In this document: piece after piece, positions 1 to 11,600 of the stretch
How the letters are laid out: every line of letters starts with the position of its first letter
Position numbering within the stretch: position 1 is the stretch's first letter
Origin: Isochrysis galbana
Lineage: Eukaryota; Haptophyta; Isochrysidales; Isochrysidaceae
Direction: 5' to 3'
Length of the DNA: 49,040 nucleotides
Assembly (NCBI GenBank): GCA_018136815.1
Contig: CM030934.1
Span: forward strand, 3,630,670 to 3,679,709
Program-made: the position numbers and the translations under genes
Notes under the pieces: model-generated
The model's input: the letters and a program-made list of their open reading frames with translations, nothing else
Databases searched by the model: none
Told to the model about the DNA's origin: nothing

Positions 1-1193
1 TTGCGTTGGCGATGGAGATGTGGAGCCGGTTGCGGCCGTTGGCCTTCTTGGGGACGAGCTCCGCCTTGAGCTCCACCGGCGAGCCGGGTTTGCCGTGTGC
101 AACCGCATTGCTCAGCCCCTCGTGCACAAGCAGCCAGACGAGCGTGGGGTCGACGTAAATGTTGGGTGGCGCGCGCACGGTCCCGCACGAGCCCAGCTGC
201 GCCTTGAGCGACGAGGCGAGCGGCACGCCGTACATGCGCATGCCGTACGTGCCGGCGTCCAGCTGCAGAATGGCCTCGCGTGCATGGCACCTGCACGCGC
301 AGGGTGCGCTCGCCGTGACCGCCGCTGGCGCGCGCGGGCGCGTCCCGGGGGGGGGGGCGGAGGGATCGGGGGGCACGGCACCATTCGGCCGCCTGGTCGA
401 GCATCTCGCGCGTCTGCGCCACCAGGTTCAGCGTTTCCTCCGAGCATCGCTTGCGGCCGCCGCGCTCCTCGAGCTGCTGCAGCCCGGCGAGCAGCGTCGA
501 GGCGCCGCCGCACTGCCCCTTGATCACGTGGTAAAGGCGCGAGTCGGCGCGCTGGCGGATGGCGGCGTGGGCCAGCATCGTGCGCAGGTGGCGCTGCTCC
601 GAGATGATGCCCATCCCGTACGTGAGCCCCAGCACGTTTGCGCCGACTGCGATGGCGCCCTCGTTCCAGCCGACGCCAAGCTTGGGGAAGGCGATGTGCG
701 GCAGCGCGATGACGAGCGCAGTGGCGACGCGATCGACGAGCGGGAACTGGCGCATCGCAAGGATCAGCTGCGCCATGATCACCGTCAGCCCCAGCCCGAT
801 GACCTCGAGCCGGAACTGTGCGCTCTCTGCGAGCGGCTCCATCGCGCTCTCACTTGCAATGACGAGAATGAGGCCGAGCAGCTGAGGGCGGTAAAGGCCG
901 GCGCGTCCGGTGAGGCGCGTGGGAGGCGGGGGGGTGAGAATGAGCGTGACGAAGTTGAGCATGCCCAGCACGCTCGTGAGCACCCAGGGAGCCCCCTTTG
1001 AGAGAGAGAAGAGGGCGAAGAGAGCGCAGGTGGCACCGGCCACGCTCACGATGAGGAGGTAGGCGCCCTGCTGCCGGGCGAAGAGGCGCGAGGCGGAGAG
1101 ATCGGGACGCGGAGGTGGAGAGCGAAAACTGCCCAGACGCGCCAGGCTGACGGGAGTCCCGTGGGGAGGGGAGGGGGGAGGAGAGGGAGGCAT
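1..1193 (-). CDS. Multi-pass membrane sensor histidine kinase, 5' part (runs off left edge)
   Basis: Coding frame read on the minus strand from ATG 1193, chosen because it is in frame and lies just downstream of a pyrimidine tract. Exon 1 is 1193-382 and exon 2 is 290 to beyond base 1. The 91-nt intron (381-291) has a GTGCCG donor and a TGCAG acceptor, phase 2, and restores the frame. After a short Pro-rich N-terminus come about six hydrophobic segments (roughly residues 45-200, e.g. LLIVSVAGATCALFALF and LGLTVIMAQLILAM). A DHp-like helix follows with LYHVIKGQ (His about residue 222). After the splice the ATPase domain begins, with the N-box HEGLSNAVAHGKPGSPVEL (about residues 322-340). The G boxes and any receiver domain would lie outside the window. 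The role is inferred: autophosphorylating membrane sensor feeding a phosphorelay. Ligand unknown. The exact intron is inferred from frame and splice signals. Confidence 0.72.
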   Translation of the reverse strand, partial: MPPSPPPSPPHGTPVSLARLGSFRSPPPRPDLSASRLFARQQGAYLLIVSVAGATCALFALFSLSKGAPWVLTSVLGMLNFVTLILTPPPPTRLTGRAGLYRPQLLGLILVIASESAMEPLAESAQFRLEVIGLGLTVIMAQLILAMRQFPLVDRVATALVIALPHIAFPKLGVGWNEGAIAVGANVLGLTYGMGIISEQRHLRTMLAHAAIRQRADSRLYHVIKGQCGGASTLLAGLQQLEERGGRKRCSEETLNLVAQTREMLDQAAEWCRAPRSLRPPPRDAPARASGGHGERTLRVQVPCTRGHSAAGRRHVRHAHVRRAARLVAQGAAGLVRDRARATQHLRRPHARLAACARGAEQCGCTRQTRLAGGAQGGARPQEGQRPQPAPHLHRQR

Positions 1194-1216
1194 TGGGCGG
1201 GCCGGGGGGGGGGGGG
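1158..1216 (-). promoter_or_regulatory. Pyrimidine tract at the histidine kinase start
   Basis: The plus strand is an almost pure G/GA run here, so the coding strand of the kinase gene is C/CT-rich around ATG 1193. The same arrangement is seen at the other genes with identifiable starts. A promoter or 5'-UTR role is inferred. Confidence 0.4.
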
Positions 1217-1370
1217 CGGGCCGCCGTCCAAATCGTAGCCCCTCTCGGACCGGCAGCAGGGGAGGGTCCGCTTCTAACGATATCGGGGCGCTCTCTAACG
1301 TCTCCAGGGGGTCCTCTCACGGGGAGAGAGGTTGGTCGCGTCCTCTCTCAGCTCGGCAGCGGAGAACAGC

Positions 1371-1409
<39 letters not shown>

Positions 1410-4258
1410 TTCGGGAGGGGATCTCCGTAGGATCCGCGACGGCCGCAGAGAGAGGCCCTGCGACACTAGAATTAATAGCCCCTATTTACGTAATGAAGAA
1501 GCGCGAGGGCAGCGGGGCGCACGAGCCCCTCTTATGCGTGCGATCTCTTGACTGGAACAAGGGAAAGATTTCGCTCTTTTCCGCTGAGCTCCGCGTGCGC
1601 GCGAGGAGGCAGGCGCTCGCCTCGCGCGCCCAGATCGCGAGCTCGACCCCCCCCTCTCGCCCGAGGCGCGCCCAGATCCGGATCTCGACCCCCATCTCGC
1701 CGGAGGTGCGCCCAGATCGCGAGCGCTCCCCCAGCGCCGAGGGCCGCCCCGCCGTCGGAAGCCGCCCGCATTTGGACGGGCCTCCCAGAACGGCCGCGCG
1801 GGGAGGCACACATCTCCCGCCCCCCCCCCCCATCTATATATATCCCTCCCGCCCCCTTTCCTCATCCCATCGAAATGTACATATCCATCCATCCCTATGA
1901 GAAGATGAGAATCGCCTCTCCCCCCCCCGCGCGCGCGCCCGCCCCCAATTCATTCCAATCCCTTCCAATCCCTCCTCTCCTCGATCGAGATGCCCCCCCC
2001 CCTCCTCCTCCCGATCGGGACTCTCCCCCCCCCCCCCGCGCCCCTCCCCCTTCCCCCCTTCCCCCCGCGCCCCCCCCTCCCCCCCCTCCCCCCCCGCGCC
2101 CCCCCCTTCCCCCCGCGCCGCGCCGCGCCCCCCCCCTCCACCTGTCGAGCGCGTGGCCGCCCAGCTGTGAAGAATCCTGCTATGTACAGCTCTCACAGCT
2201 CCTTGTCCTTCACGTGAACACAACAGCCCAACAGCCCCTGAACGGCTGCCCGTCTGCTGCTCGCCGCCCTCGCTTCACGTTGAGACGTGGGTGTGCCCTC
2301 TTCTCGGTTCTCGGGGTACCTAGAGCCTGAGCGTATCTGATATCTGAGACCAATTATAGTTGTAGGCCTAGTTGTTAAACACAGGAACAGTGTGCTTCTA
2401 AGTAAGGAAGTCAAAAACAGTGTTTTTCACTGTGTTCTGTGTTTGTAGGAGACCCCTATGTCCGGAACAGAGGGCTGCGCGCGCCCGCGGTGAGACAGTA
2501 GAGGGCTGCGCGCGCACGCGGTGAGAGTGAGCGCGCGGGCGCGAGGCCATGGCATAATCAATCCCGCCACCTGATTGCCAGGCCTCTGGTCTCCCACCTA
2601 GCACCTAGCACCTAGCACCTATAGTCCTATAGTTGTGGATGCAAGACAATCACAATCATGCTTGCCCATTACAATTACATACACTCCCCCAGGAACTACC
2701 GGTAGCCTGTGAGCCTACGGGGACTAACTAACATATGACAGCATATGGCAGATATCAATGATAGGTATTATAGGACTGGGAACACCCTCCGAAAAGCGAA
2801 AAGGCCTAACATGTTTAAGGGTGTTTGTGGATTTCAGCTAATGTGGTAATGTGGGTGTAAGGTGTTAGGAGAAACAGCGAACGTGTTAGGAAGGTGTTAG
2901 GGAATATTTCAGGGGTGTTAACATGTCGCATCCAGAGTATTTTATATACTCTATGCGGATGCGGTGTCTCCATCATGCGTTGTGTGAAGAAAATTGAGTG
3001 AGTTTTGTTTTCACCAGTGAGTTGTCTCGAAGTCTCGAAGCTCCGCCGCATTGCACGCCGCATTTGTTCGTTTGTCCTTATTTGTTTCGTTGGTTTGTTT
3101 GTGCGATGTTGATGTTGCGTTAGTTTTCGGAGTTTTCTTGTTGGTGAGTGAGTGATGGGGTGGTGTCTCGTGGCCCCTCGTCGCGATGTAGCGCGCTCCC
3201 TCCCCCTCTCTCAAGACTTCTCTTCACTCTTCTATGCCCTAACCCTGATTGAGACTTGCCCCACGATCAAGCTTCGGCTTGATTCGACAGTTTACAGTTT
3301 GAAGACATCCCTCACTCACTCGCACGGCCTCGCTTGCACTCCGCGCGCGCGCGCCACGCCCCACCCATCCATCATGTGGTTGCCCGCAGCCCGCTTGCTT
3401 GCCCGTATGACACGTACGCCCGCTTGCCCAAGGGAGTGAGCTGTGCTCTCGCCCAAGGTGCTGAGTGTGGTTGCCTCACCATTCCTCGCCATTCCCTCGC
3501 CTCTCGCCTCGCCTCCGCCTCGCCATGTCTCCGCTTCCCACCCGTCTTTCCACCATTCTGCCATTTTGTGTCTGCCCGTTGCACTTGAGCGTCTGTTGAT
3601 CGCTTGAAGTAGTGCTTGTCTAGGTGGTGTCGGAGCGAGGCTCGTTTCCTCTTCGGAAACGAGTCGCGAAGGCGCACCGGCGGCTAGCGCGGTGCACGGT
3701 TCGTCCGGGGAGCCCGGAACGGGCTCATCGGGAGAACGGGGAGGGCAAATGATGGCGGTTGCGCAAACGCGTAGTCTTAAAGACTACCGTGTAGTCTTCG
3801 GAGGGGGGGGGGAAGACAACGGAAAATGTTAGCCTCATTGCCGCCTCATTATCAACGGCCAAAGCCTCGCCACGGTCCGCCCCCCTCCCCCTGACAGTCT
3901 CCCCTATCATCTCCATGCTTTGGGTGCCCAGGTTTGCCCTGACAACCCACTTAACAGCGCCCGACAGCCGTGGGGTCAGCAAGTGCTCGGGCGCCTGGCG
4001 AGCGCGCCGAGCGATTCCCAAATTGGTATCCTTGATCCTTGCGGAGACCCCAAGCGATCGGGTCGCGGCGGCACCAAGCGTAGTTGCAGCGCGCATTACA
4101 ATCCCGCTGGTTGTGTGCCAGATTGTACGCCCTGTAATGACGTTGCGAGTGTGCGCGTGTGCGTGATCATGAGCGACAACTATATGCCAACCCCACATTC
4201 CCCACATCCACAGCACACCCCTGGCGCACACGCGCACACCCGGCAAATCGCGACCTAT
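1217..4258. other. Non-coding, low-complexity intergenic DNA
   Basis: No convincing gene was seen in about 3 kb. It holds a (CT)n microsatellite at about 1372-1405, a C-rich/Pro-frame tract at about 1925-2140, a 9-bp unit repeated three times near 2598-2625 and an AT-richer stretch at 2340-3130. Several ORFs of 80-260 codons cross it, but their translations are Arg/Pro/Ala-rich shadows of simple sequence. Around 3920-4280 the sequence is less biased and has overlapping ORFs on both strands, none of which I recognise. Confidence 0.5.
1372..1405. repeat. (CT)n microsatellite
   Basis: An uninterrupted run of CT dinucleotides on the plus strand between two non-coding GC-rich segments. No gene was placed next to it on the plus strand. 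Confidence 0.85.
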
Positions 4259-4890
4259 CTATGGCTTATAAATCACAATTAGCCGCCGCCAACAAATAGT
4301 AGGCAGCTTCCCTGCCTTGCTAAACATCCTTTCGACTCCTGCGGAGGAAGCCGGCCGACCGAAGTGCTGACGCACCATGCGCGCCAATCAATGTGGGGAG
4401 ACCGACCTTGCGGGCGACTAGAAGAAGCATCAGGTTTATGGTTGTGGTCGCGCGCCTTCCACCAAAGCAGCACGCCTAGATCAAGATTTTGCTCTTGCGG
4501 CATCGCCAAATAAAATTCGAGCTCATCAAAAGGCAAGTCGTCATCACCCTCGTTGGCATCCATTCCCATTCCTTCCATCTCCGGAAGCAACGGCTGCAAG
4601 AAAAACATACTGACTAGTGGTCCAGGACCACCGGCATCCACTGAGATGCCATCGCTCCCGCGATGCCTACGTAGGCGCGGCTCCGGAGAGCGCCGCGATG
4701 AGGGGACATTGGCAGGGTAGCCATCACGGCCTCTCGGCCCGGAACAATGCACGTTGGTTGTAGCGGAGGGAGGCTCGAGGAGAGATAGAGTCCTGTCTCT
4801 AGCTTTCGAGTGTCCGGTGCCGTGCTGCCACGGGTGGACGTATTGCGTAGCTTCGATGCCGTCTAACAAGGCCTTAGCGTAGTGGTGCAT
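4259..4890 (-). pseudogene. Decayed hAT transposase, C-terminal dimerisation region
   Basis: The minus-strand frame from 4890 holds FDELEFYLAMPQEQNLDLGV followed by LLWWKA. This matches the hAT C-terminal dimerisation domain pattern (acidic stretch, 'Y L ... P ... N L D ... V L x W W K'). The next conserved block, PASSAGVERMFSKAGK, is present but in another minus-strand frame, at about 4300-4370, so a frameshift sits near 4370-4390. The shifted frame ends at a TAG at 4259-4261. No upstream catalytic domain or terminal inverted repeats were found nearby, so this is a 5'-truncated dead fragment. Family assignment is by motif recall and is fairly firm; the left limit is uncertain. Confidence 0.7.
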
Positions 4891-5071
4891 CTTGGGGTTC
4901 TCGACTGCCAGGAATGGCGCCTTAGCCTCGCTCGCGTCGGACGTCGGCCCTCTGCGAAAATGATTTCTGGCTTGTTTCTTGTTTGCGTGTTTTCTTGTTA
5001 CGCATCGCTGTGGTGGCTACCGTGGGGGGACTGGGGCCCAAATGGCTCGATGACGTCCAGCAGACGGGCGG

Positions 5072-5311
5072 GTGCAGTGGGCGGCGGGGGGTCGACGGCG
5101 ATCATCCGCGCGGCGGAAGGGCGGCGGGGTGGGATGGGGGAGGGCGGTCACGCACAAGGGGACGGGCTACGCCGTGCTCGGCGTGGGCGTCTACCAGGCC
5201 CTCTCGGGGCGCGCCCTCATGCCGAGTCAAGGCGACGCCGTTCTCGTCGCGTACGGGGTGCTCCTGGGCCTCTCCTTGGGGGTGCTCGCGGGGGGGCTCA
5301 TGGTAGGGTGA
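5072..5311 (+). CDS. Possible small membrane protein or terminal exon (weak)
   Basis: The last 54 or so codons read as a plausible membrane peptide: GTGYAVLGVGVYQALSGRAL followed by a second hydrophobic stretch, AYGVLLGLSLGVLAGGLMVG, and then a stop. The first 25 codons are Arg/Gly-rich and unconvincing. In another frame at about 4983-5075 the sequence reads as a hydrophobic leader, so a two-exon gene is possible, but I could not find a splice pair that joins them in frame. Family not recognised. It could also be chance. Confidence 0.25.
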   Translation: MQWAAGGRRRSSARRKGGGVGWGRAVTHKGTGYAVLGVGVYQALSGRALMPSQGDAVLVAYGVLLGLSLGVLAGGLMVG

Positions 5312-5655
5312 GAGTCCCCACGGGAGGGGATTTCTTTTATACCGACGCATCGCGTATTTGGAAACGAGGGGTACCAAATGAAGGCAAACGACCTAAGGGT
5401 GGCGAACGAAATTAGAGCTATTGCTTATCTACTCAAAAACCATGGACATTTGATGGCTCAATCGAGTCCGTCCCACGTTCGACCGAACGCGACCTCACCG
5501 TGCTCCGCCCCTGAGCAGTACGTGCACCTACACTGGCCCATCTAGCCGAGGGACAAAGCGGGGGAGGACAGCTGGCCTCGCGCACGGCGAGCGCATCTCA
5601 CAATGTTGCGCCCCCCCCCCCCCCTCCCCCCCCCCCCCCGCCCGCCCTGGCCTGT
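5312..5655. other. 3' flank of the HECT ligase gene
   Basis: About 340 bp without a supported gene. It contains two long C runs (about 5610-5640), directly after the ligase stop codon on its coding strand side. No polyadenylation motif could be assigned with confidence. Confidence 0.4.
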
Positions 5656-8600
5656 TTAGGCCTCTTCCTCGGAAGTGAGCGCCATGTTGGCACGCCCCTC
5701 GGCCGTATGGTCGGCGTCGATGTCGGTGCAGTTGGTGATAGCATAGAGCAGCTTGCGTTTGGCCACCTCGACGTTCGAGTACCGAGGCCACTCCATCGAG
5801 AAGAAACAAGTGTGTGAGACGGGCAGGTGACCGTCAGGGTCGGCACACTCAAGTGTGTGCAGCTTCATGCACTGATCGCTCCAGTCCTCCTCAGTGGCAG
5901 GCAGCCGTGTTCGCGACCAGATGAAAGAGAGGAAGAGCGTGCGCTGCTGCGAGGTGAACTCCTCAAGCACGCGCCATAGGAGCTGAATGTGTGGCGCGTT
6001 CGGGTCAACTGTCACGCCATAGCGCGTATGCTGGCGCAACACCGCTAGGTCGAGGTCAGGCGCGCCGCACACCATGAGCTCGATCTCGCGGTGCGTGAAA
6101 AGGGGGAGGAGTGAGGCGGGAACCATGGCATTGATTCCCTGCAGCACCGCCTGCGCCTGCAGCCGTCCCTCGTCGAGCCGCGCGCGCCGCGACAGCTCGC
6201 AGAAGCGTGCACGGCTCTCAAATGTGAGGGGCATGTCAGCACCGCCCTCGCACAGCGGCACCTCGACACCGTGCGAGAGGCGCGTCGTAAACGCCTCGAA
6301 GATGAGGTCGCCAAAATCCTCTTTCCCGATACCCTCAAGCTCAATGTGCTCGATTTTCGCTAGGCTCTGCGCGAACATCTCATCGAAGCCAGCAAGGTCG
6401 CTCGCATCGAGCGGCTCCTGCACAAGCTGCTTCCACACGACAGAGCAGAGGCTGAGCTCGACCGCCGTCTCCCGTTGAAGCAGCGCTAGCCCGAGCATCA
6501 TGCCCAAGAACTCGAAGTATTGCAGGTGTTCGGCGGAGGTCGACGCCGGGTTGAGGATGAACTTGTCACGGTTGGAGCCGTGATTGTGCTGGCCGTTGGG
6601 CGAAAGTAGGAGCAGCGGCAGCACGTCCTCACGTTGGAGCTCGCTTGCGAGTACCGTGAACACCTCGCGGTAGGGTCCGCCATGGTCATCAGCTGCCTCG
6701 CCCGCGAACTTCACCTTGAAGGCGCGCTCGCGCCGCATCAGCTCGCGCCGGTCGAGAGCACGGATCTGGCTATGCAACTGCACAAAAACGGAGTTTTTGG
6801 TGCGCGTGCGCCGGTCGGTGCGCTCCTTGAGAGCGCGCCGCCGGTTCACGGTCACTGTTGGCGGCGGGTTGGCGCTGATGTCGGCGGCACGCCGCGGCGG
6901 CGCAACTGCATCCAGCGCAGCGCCCCACATGCTCTGCTTGACCTCCATGAAGATGAGCTCCCGAAGCGTGCTCAGCTCCGCTCCCAGCGTGTGTCCCAGC
7001 GAGGTGTTACCAGTCCAGGCGAGGCCGAAGCAGGGGAGCAACACGCGGTTGAAGATTTGCAATAGAGCAAAGCGCACCTGCAGTGTGCTCGTCTCGCTCC
7101 TTCCAAACGGCACGTCGTCGGCCGAAGGGCCGGGTAGGGAGCGCGGCGACAGGTCAAGGAGCTCCCCACGCGGCCCGCCAATCTTGGCGGTCACGTAGCG
7201 AACGAGCGCTGCATACCGTGCGAGTGGCCACGTCTCGGCGAGCTGTAGCAATTCCATGCCGCTGCCCTCGAGTTGTCGCAGCCAGGTGGTCGGCAGCGTT
7301 GTCAGCGGGTCGGACGCCTCCTCGCGCCGCACGAACTCGATAAAGCGGCAAAGCTCGCAGATGGCAGGCAGCCACGTTGACGCCTCAAGCGCGGGCGGCA
7401 GCGGTTGCGCTCGTCGCATCGCAGCACGCGCCACAAGTTCGGCCATGAGCTGTACCTGCAGCGGCGCGCGCCCAGACGCGGCGTCGACACGCGAAGCGAG
7501 CGAGAGAACATGCGCGAGCGGCCAGCCGTCGCGTGGGTCTGAGTCGCCTGGCTTTGTGGCCCGCGCCGCTGGCAACCGGAGTAGCCGGAGTAGGAGCGAG
7601 GCCGCATTAGTCTGGTGCGGCGCGCACCGCGCGTGCAGGTACTGGACGAGCCGCACATAGGTGTGCTGCGTGAGCAGATCTTGCGGCCGGTGGGCCGAGA
7701 GGAGCTCGAGAAGCTGCCACGCAAAGGCGAGGGGGGCCTCGAGCGCCTGTACCTCGCCCTCGGGCGACTTCCAGTCAAGCGCGCACACGCGCACGCGGAA
7801 GCCCCACAGTGGGCGCGCGAAGCGGCCGGCCGCGACGTCCCCAACCAAGTGGCACCAAACCGTGTCGCCCGGCACAGTTATGTCCCGCCACAGCTCGCCA
7901 GGCCGAGGCCACCGGCCCAACACCTCCTGGCCCGCCTCGTCGAGCGTGAAGACAAGCTCGGCTGTGCCCGTCAGCTCGGACCGTCGATCGAGCATCACGC
8001 ACAGGCGCGCTGCACCCGCGACTGCGAGTGCGTGGCTCGAGTGCATCCGCGTTCCTTGCAAGGGGTGTGGCGACTGGAGTGTCGCAACACCGTCCTTCTC
8101 GCGCCGCAGGTGCGCGAGCGCATCGTCGCGCAACAGAAGAGGAAGCACCTCGAACGGGCCCGGCAATTCCTGCCCGCCACGTACAAGGCCCTCGAGCATG
8201 GACCAAAGCCGCTGAAAGGCTATCGAACCGTCAGAGGCGCCGCCGCCTGACGAGTGGTAGGCAAGCTTGAGCAGGTCTAGCAACTCCCGTGGCCGGCCGA
8301 GCTGCTCGAGAGAGAAGGCTGACGTGTTGTCCTCGTGTGCGCTCTTGAGCCCCTTCATGTCAGAGAGCAAGTACAGCGCCGCCTGACGGAGTAGCAGAAT
8401 TGCGAGCATTGTGTGTGCCGCCCCGGAGATGGCACTCAGGCCGCTCGAATCCGCACCGACATGCTGAAGTTCGGGCAGGTGCTCGACGAGGCTCGCCTCG
8501 GCGCGTTGGCAGTGCGTAATGCGCCGGCGAAGCGTCTGCACCATGTCCGTCTCTGGGTGGCGCGTTGACAGCCGGACCCATGCGTCTTGTGCACAGCGCT

Positions 8601-11600
8601 CCACCCGCCGGCCAACGACACAATTGCGGTTGGCCGCCAGTGGCGTGGGCCGCACAAGCCGACCAAGTAGGCACTCGCTCGCCTCGAGGTGACGCTCGGA
8701 GTGGCCATCACGCACCATTGCGCGAGAGCGCGTGCGTGCGAGCGAGGCCTGCGCCGCCGCTTGGGCGAGTGCGCGGGCCGACTGCGAAATCTCTTGAGGA
8801 AGCAAGCTCGAGTAGGGCAGAGTCGCTGAGTAGGGTAGAGTCGCTGACTCGAACTGTGGCAGAGCGACGCGGCGTAAGCTGTCTATCAGGGGCGGGGCAC
8901 ATCGGGCGCAGTAGCGTTGAGCATGTGAGAGGGTTGGGCACGAGGCAGCAGCGGCTCGGCAAGGCGTACCTCGTCCTTGAGCGTCCAGTGGTCGACAAGA
9001 CTCGCGTCGGTGTCGGTATCGGTCACGATCGATTGCAACTGGCCGGCGCTGTGGGGTGAGTCGAGTCGGTATTGACTCTGCCCGTGCGGCGAGAAGGCGG
9101 CGATCTGCATGTCACTGCTATCAGAGCACTCGCTTAGCACGTCGGCCTCTTCCACCACCCCAGAGGGCACAGTGGGCTCTCGCGCACCGCCGGAACTAGC
9201 CTCAACCTCGGCCTCGGCCGCCGCACCATGCTCGAGCAGCCACTCAGCCGCGGCGTTCGAGTCGTTGCCGTTGCGCTCAAGTGCGAGCTTACAGGCGGAG
9301 ATGGAGAACATGCCGATGGCGTGCGCCAACGACGCCGCTAGCTGCCACGAGGGCGAACGGTGCAACTGACGCACCTTGTCCTCCTGCGTCTGCTCACCTG
9401 TCAGCCAGCGGGCCGCCGCTTCGACATCGTCGCCAAAGAGGCCGACCGCCTTCTGACATAGTGTGTACTCGAAGCCCAGCTCGGCCAGCTGAGCCACGCT
9501 GGTGCCCAGCCGCTCGGCCGACGGCACACCCTCCTCTGCTTCAATAGCACCGTGCGCCGAGCCGGCGGAGCCCCGTTCGCCCCCGGTCGAGCGCGAGCTC
9601 CTCTCTTGGGTGCGGCGCGATGAGGCAGCGAGCGCAAAAGCGCGCGCGGCGCGCGCGGCGGCGGCTGCCTCCGAGTGCATGTGCTCGAGAGCGGCGAGGT
9701 GGCTCTGCAGCGCGTCGGTAGTGTGCGAGCCCACTAGCGGTACCGGAGTGGCAGCGGACGCCATGATGCTTGGGAATAAGCCACAGCGCAGCACGCAGCG
9801 CAATGCGGGCTCGTGCTGCAGCAACCCCCGCAGCGCCTTGAGGGCGCGGGTCTGGAGCAGCCCGAAGAGAAAGTTGGTTTGGAGGGCCGTCGGCTGCGTG
9901 ATACTTCCCTCGCGCTCGACTCGCTTGGGCAGGAAGAGCTCGAAGCTTGGGATCAGCTCGGGCGTGAGTGTGATCGCGCTAGGTGGCAGCGGCGGGTCTT
10001 CGACTGGCAGTAGTTGCGTCACGGACACCGCGGATCGGCGCAGGTCGGCTAGGTCTGCGTCCAGCACGGCCGTCGCGTCCGAGTCATCGGCGCCGTCCCA
10101 ACGGACGAGTACCCCTTGCTCGCAGGCCTCGCGTGCAGCGGTGCTATCAGCCATGAAAGCGACCCTGCAGCCGACGTACAGCGCCGGCAGCCGCCCGCCC
10201 GCCACGCAGAAGGCGCCCAGCGCGCTCAGTGCGGCCCTAAGCTGGCCTGAATCGGCCAGGCCGGCGCCGCCTTCCACCTCAGCCCGAAGACCACGCACGA
10301 CGGCGGGCGCCGCGATGATAGCGTCTCGGAGCGCCTCCTGCAACGTCGACGCCCATGGCTCGCAAGCGAGTAGGTGACGAGCAAGGAGCACGGCCTCGCT
10401 CGCGATGGCCGCGGCCACCAGCCCGTTGCGCCAAACTGAGCGCGAAAACGTGAGAGCCGGCTCGGCCATGGCTACCTCGCCCGCGAGCGAATCGCCGACC
10501 AGGTACAAAAGGAAGCGCGCAAAGTCGGTGGGCGGCGCCGGGTCCGTCATGGCGGCGTACAAGCGGGGCACTAGATGCGCTGGTGCGATGTGTGGCAGAG
10601 CGTGGCGGAGTGCGCGGAGACCGAGCCGCACACAGCGAAGCGAGCCGACGTGTAGTGCACGGAGTAGCGCGCCAAGCGCCGCGTCATCTTTGGCCACGAG
10701 TTGCGCAAGCCGCGGCGTCGAAGCCACTAGCTGGAAGACAAGGGCCAGGATGTGATGAAGGGAACGCTCGGCCGTGAGCCAGCCCTCTGCGGTGGTGTCG
10801 GCGCCCACAATGCTGGCGGGCGAGCCACCGAGATCGCGCCGCATGCGCGCCGCAGCGCGCGTCATGTCCTCCACAAGGTAAGCAAGGAGTTCTTCCTCAA
10901 TGGGCGCGCTAGGCGCGGCCGACCGGCCCGCTCCGGGGTGGGCGGGAAGCAGCGAGCCCAAGCCTAGATCGCTCCGGCTGGGCTGGTTGAGCCGAAAGAG
11001 GCTTGGCGGCGCGCCTGCTGCATCGACTTTGGCCTGGCGGCGGTGGAGCACTGCGAAGACGCGGCTAGCAAAGGCGTGGAAGAGTAGCTGCAGCGTGTGC
11101 GGCCGGTACCTGCACGTGTCGGCTAGCGTATCAAGTGCAGATGTCTCGCGCGTGTCGATCGAGTCCCTTGAAGCGACCGTCGCTGCGTCACTACTCTGGG
11201 GCGTCAGCGTGGGCGGCGCACACGCAAGGGGCGAGCTGAAGGACTGCTTGGCCGCGCCGAGCCCGGAGGGCAGCGCCCGCTTCCCTAGCTCGTGCAGCAC
11301 AGGCAGCAGTCGCGCCGTCTCCAGGATGGGCAGGTCGTCGGCACGGACCTCGCAATGCAGCAAGCATTTGAGGGCGAGGAGCTGCTGTGGGCTAGGAGCC
11401 ATCGGCCCCGCCTCCTCCGCCTCGACGAGATCGACTAACTCCTGCACGAGCGCGGCGAAGCCGACGCGTAGGCGCCCGTTGGCGTGCGGGCCGGCGCAAA
11501 TGCAGTCGCGCGAGTAGTGGCCGCCAACGTCGCCCGCAACGTTGGACTGCGGCTGCAGCACGGTCTCCAGTGTGTGGAGGAGCTTGAATTGCAGCGCTGG

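Noticed and set aside
264-380. GC-AG intron in the histidine kinase (374-275)
   Set aside because: It keeps the frame, but a canonical GT-AG intron (381-291) also keeps the frame and retains a better match to the kinase region before the ATPase domain.
1193-2330. Long plus-strand ORFs over the C-rich region
   Set aside because: Translations are simple Pro/Arg/Ser sequence from C runs and microsatellites, with no domain and no codon bias different from other frames.
8565-9059. Plus-strand ORFs within the HECT ligase gene
   Set aside because: They are shadows of the minus-strand exons, which carry clear UBA and HECT motifs.
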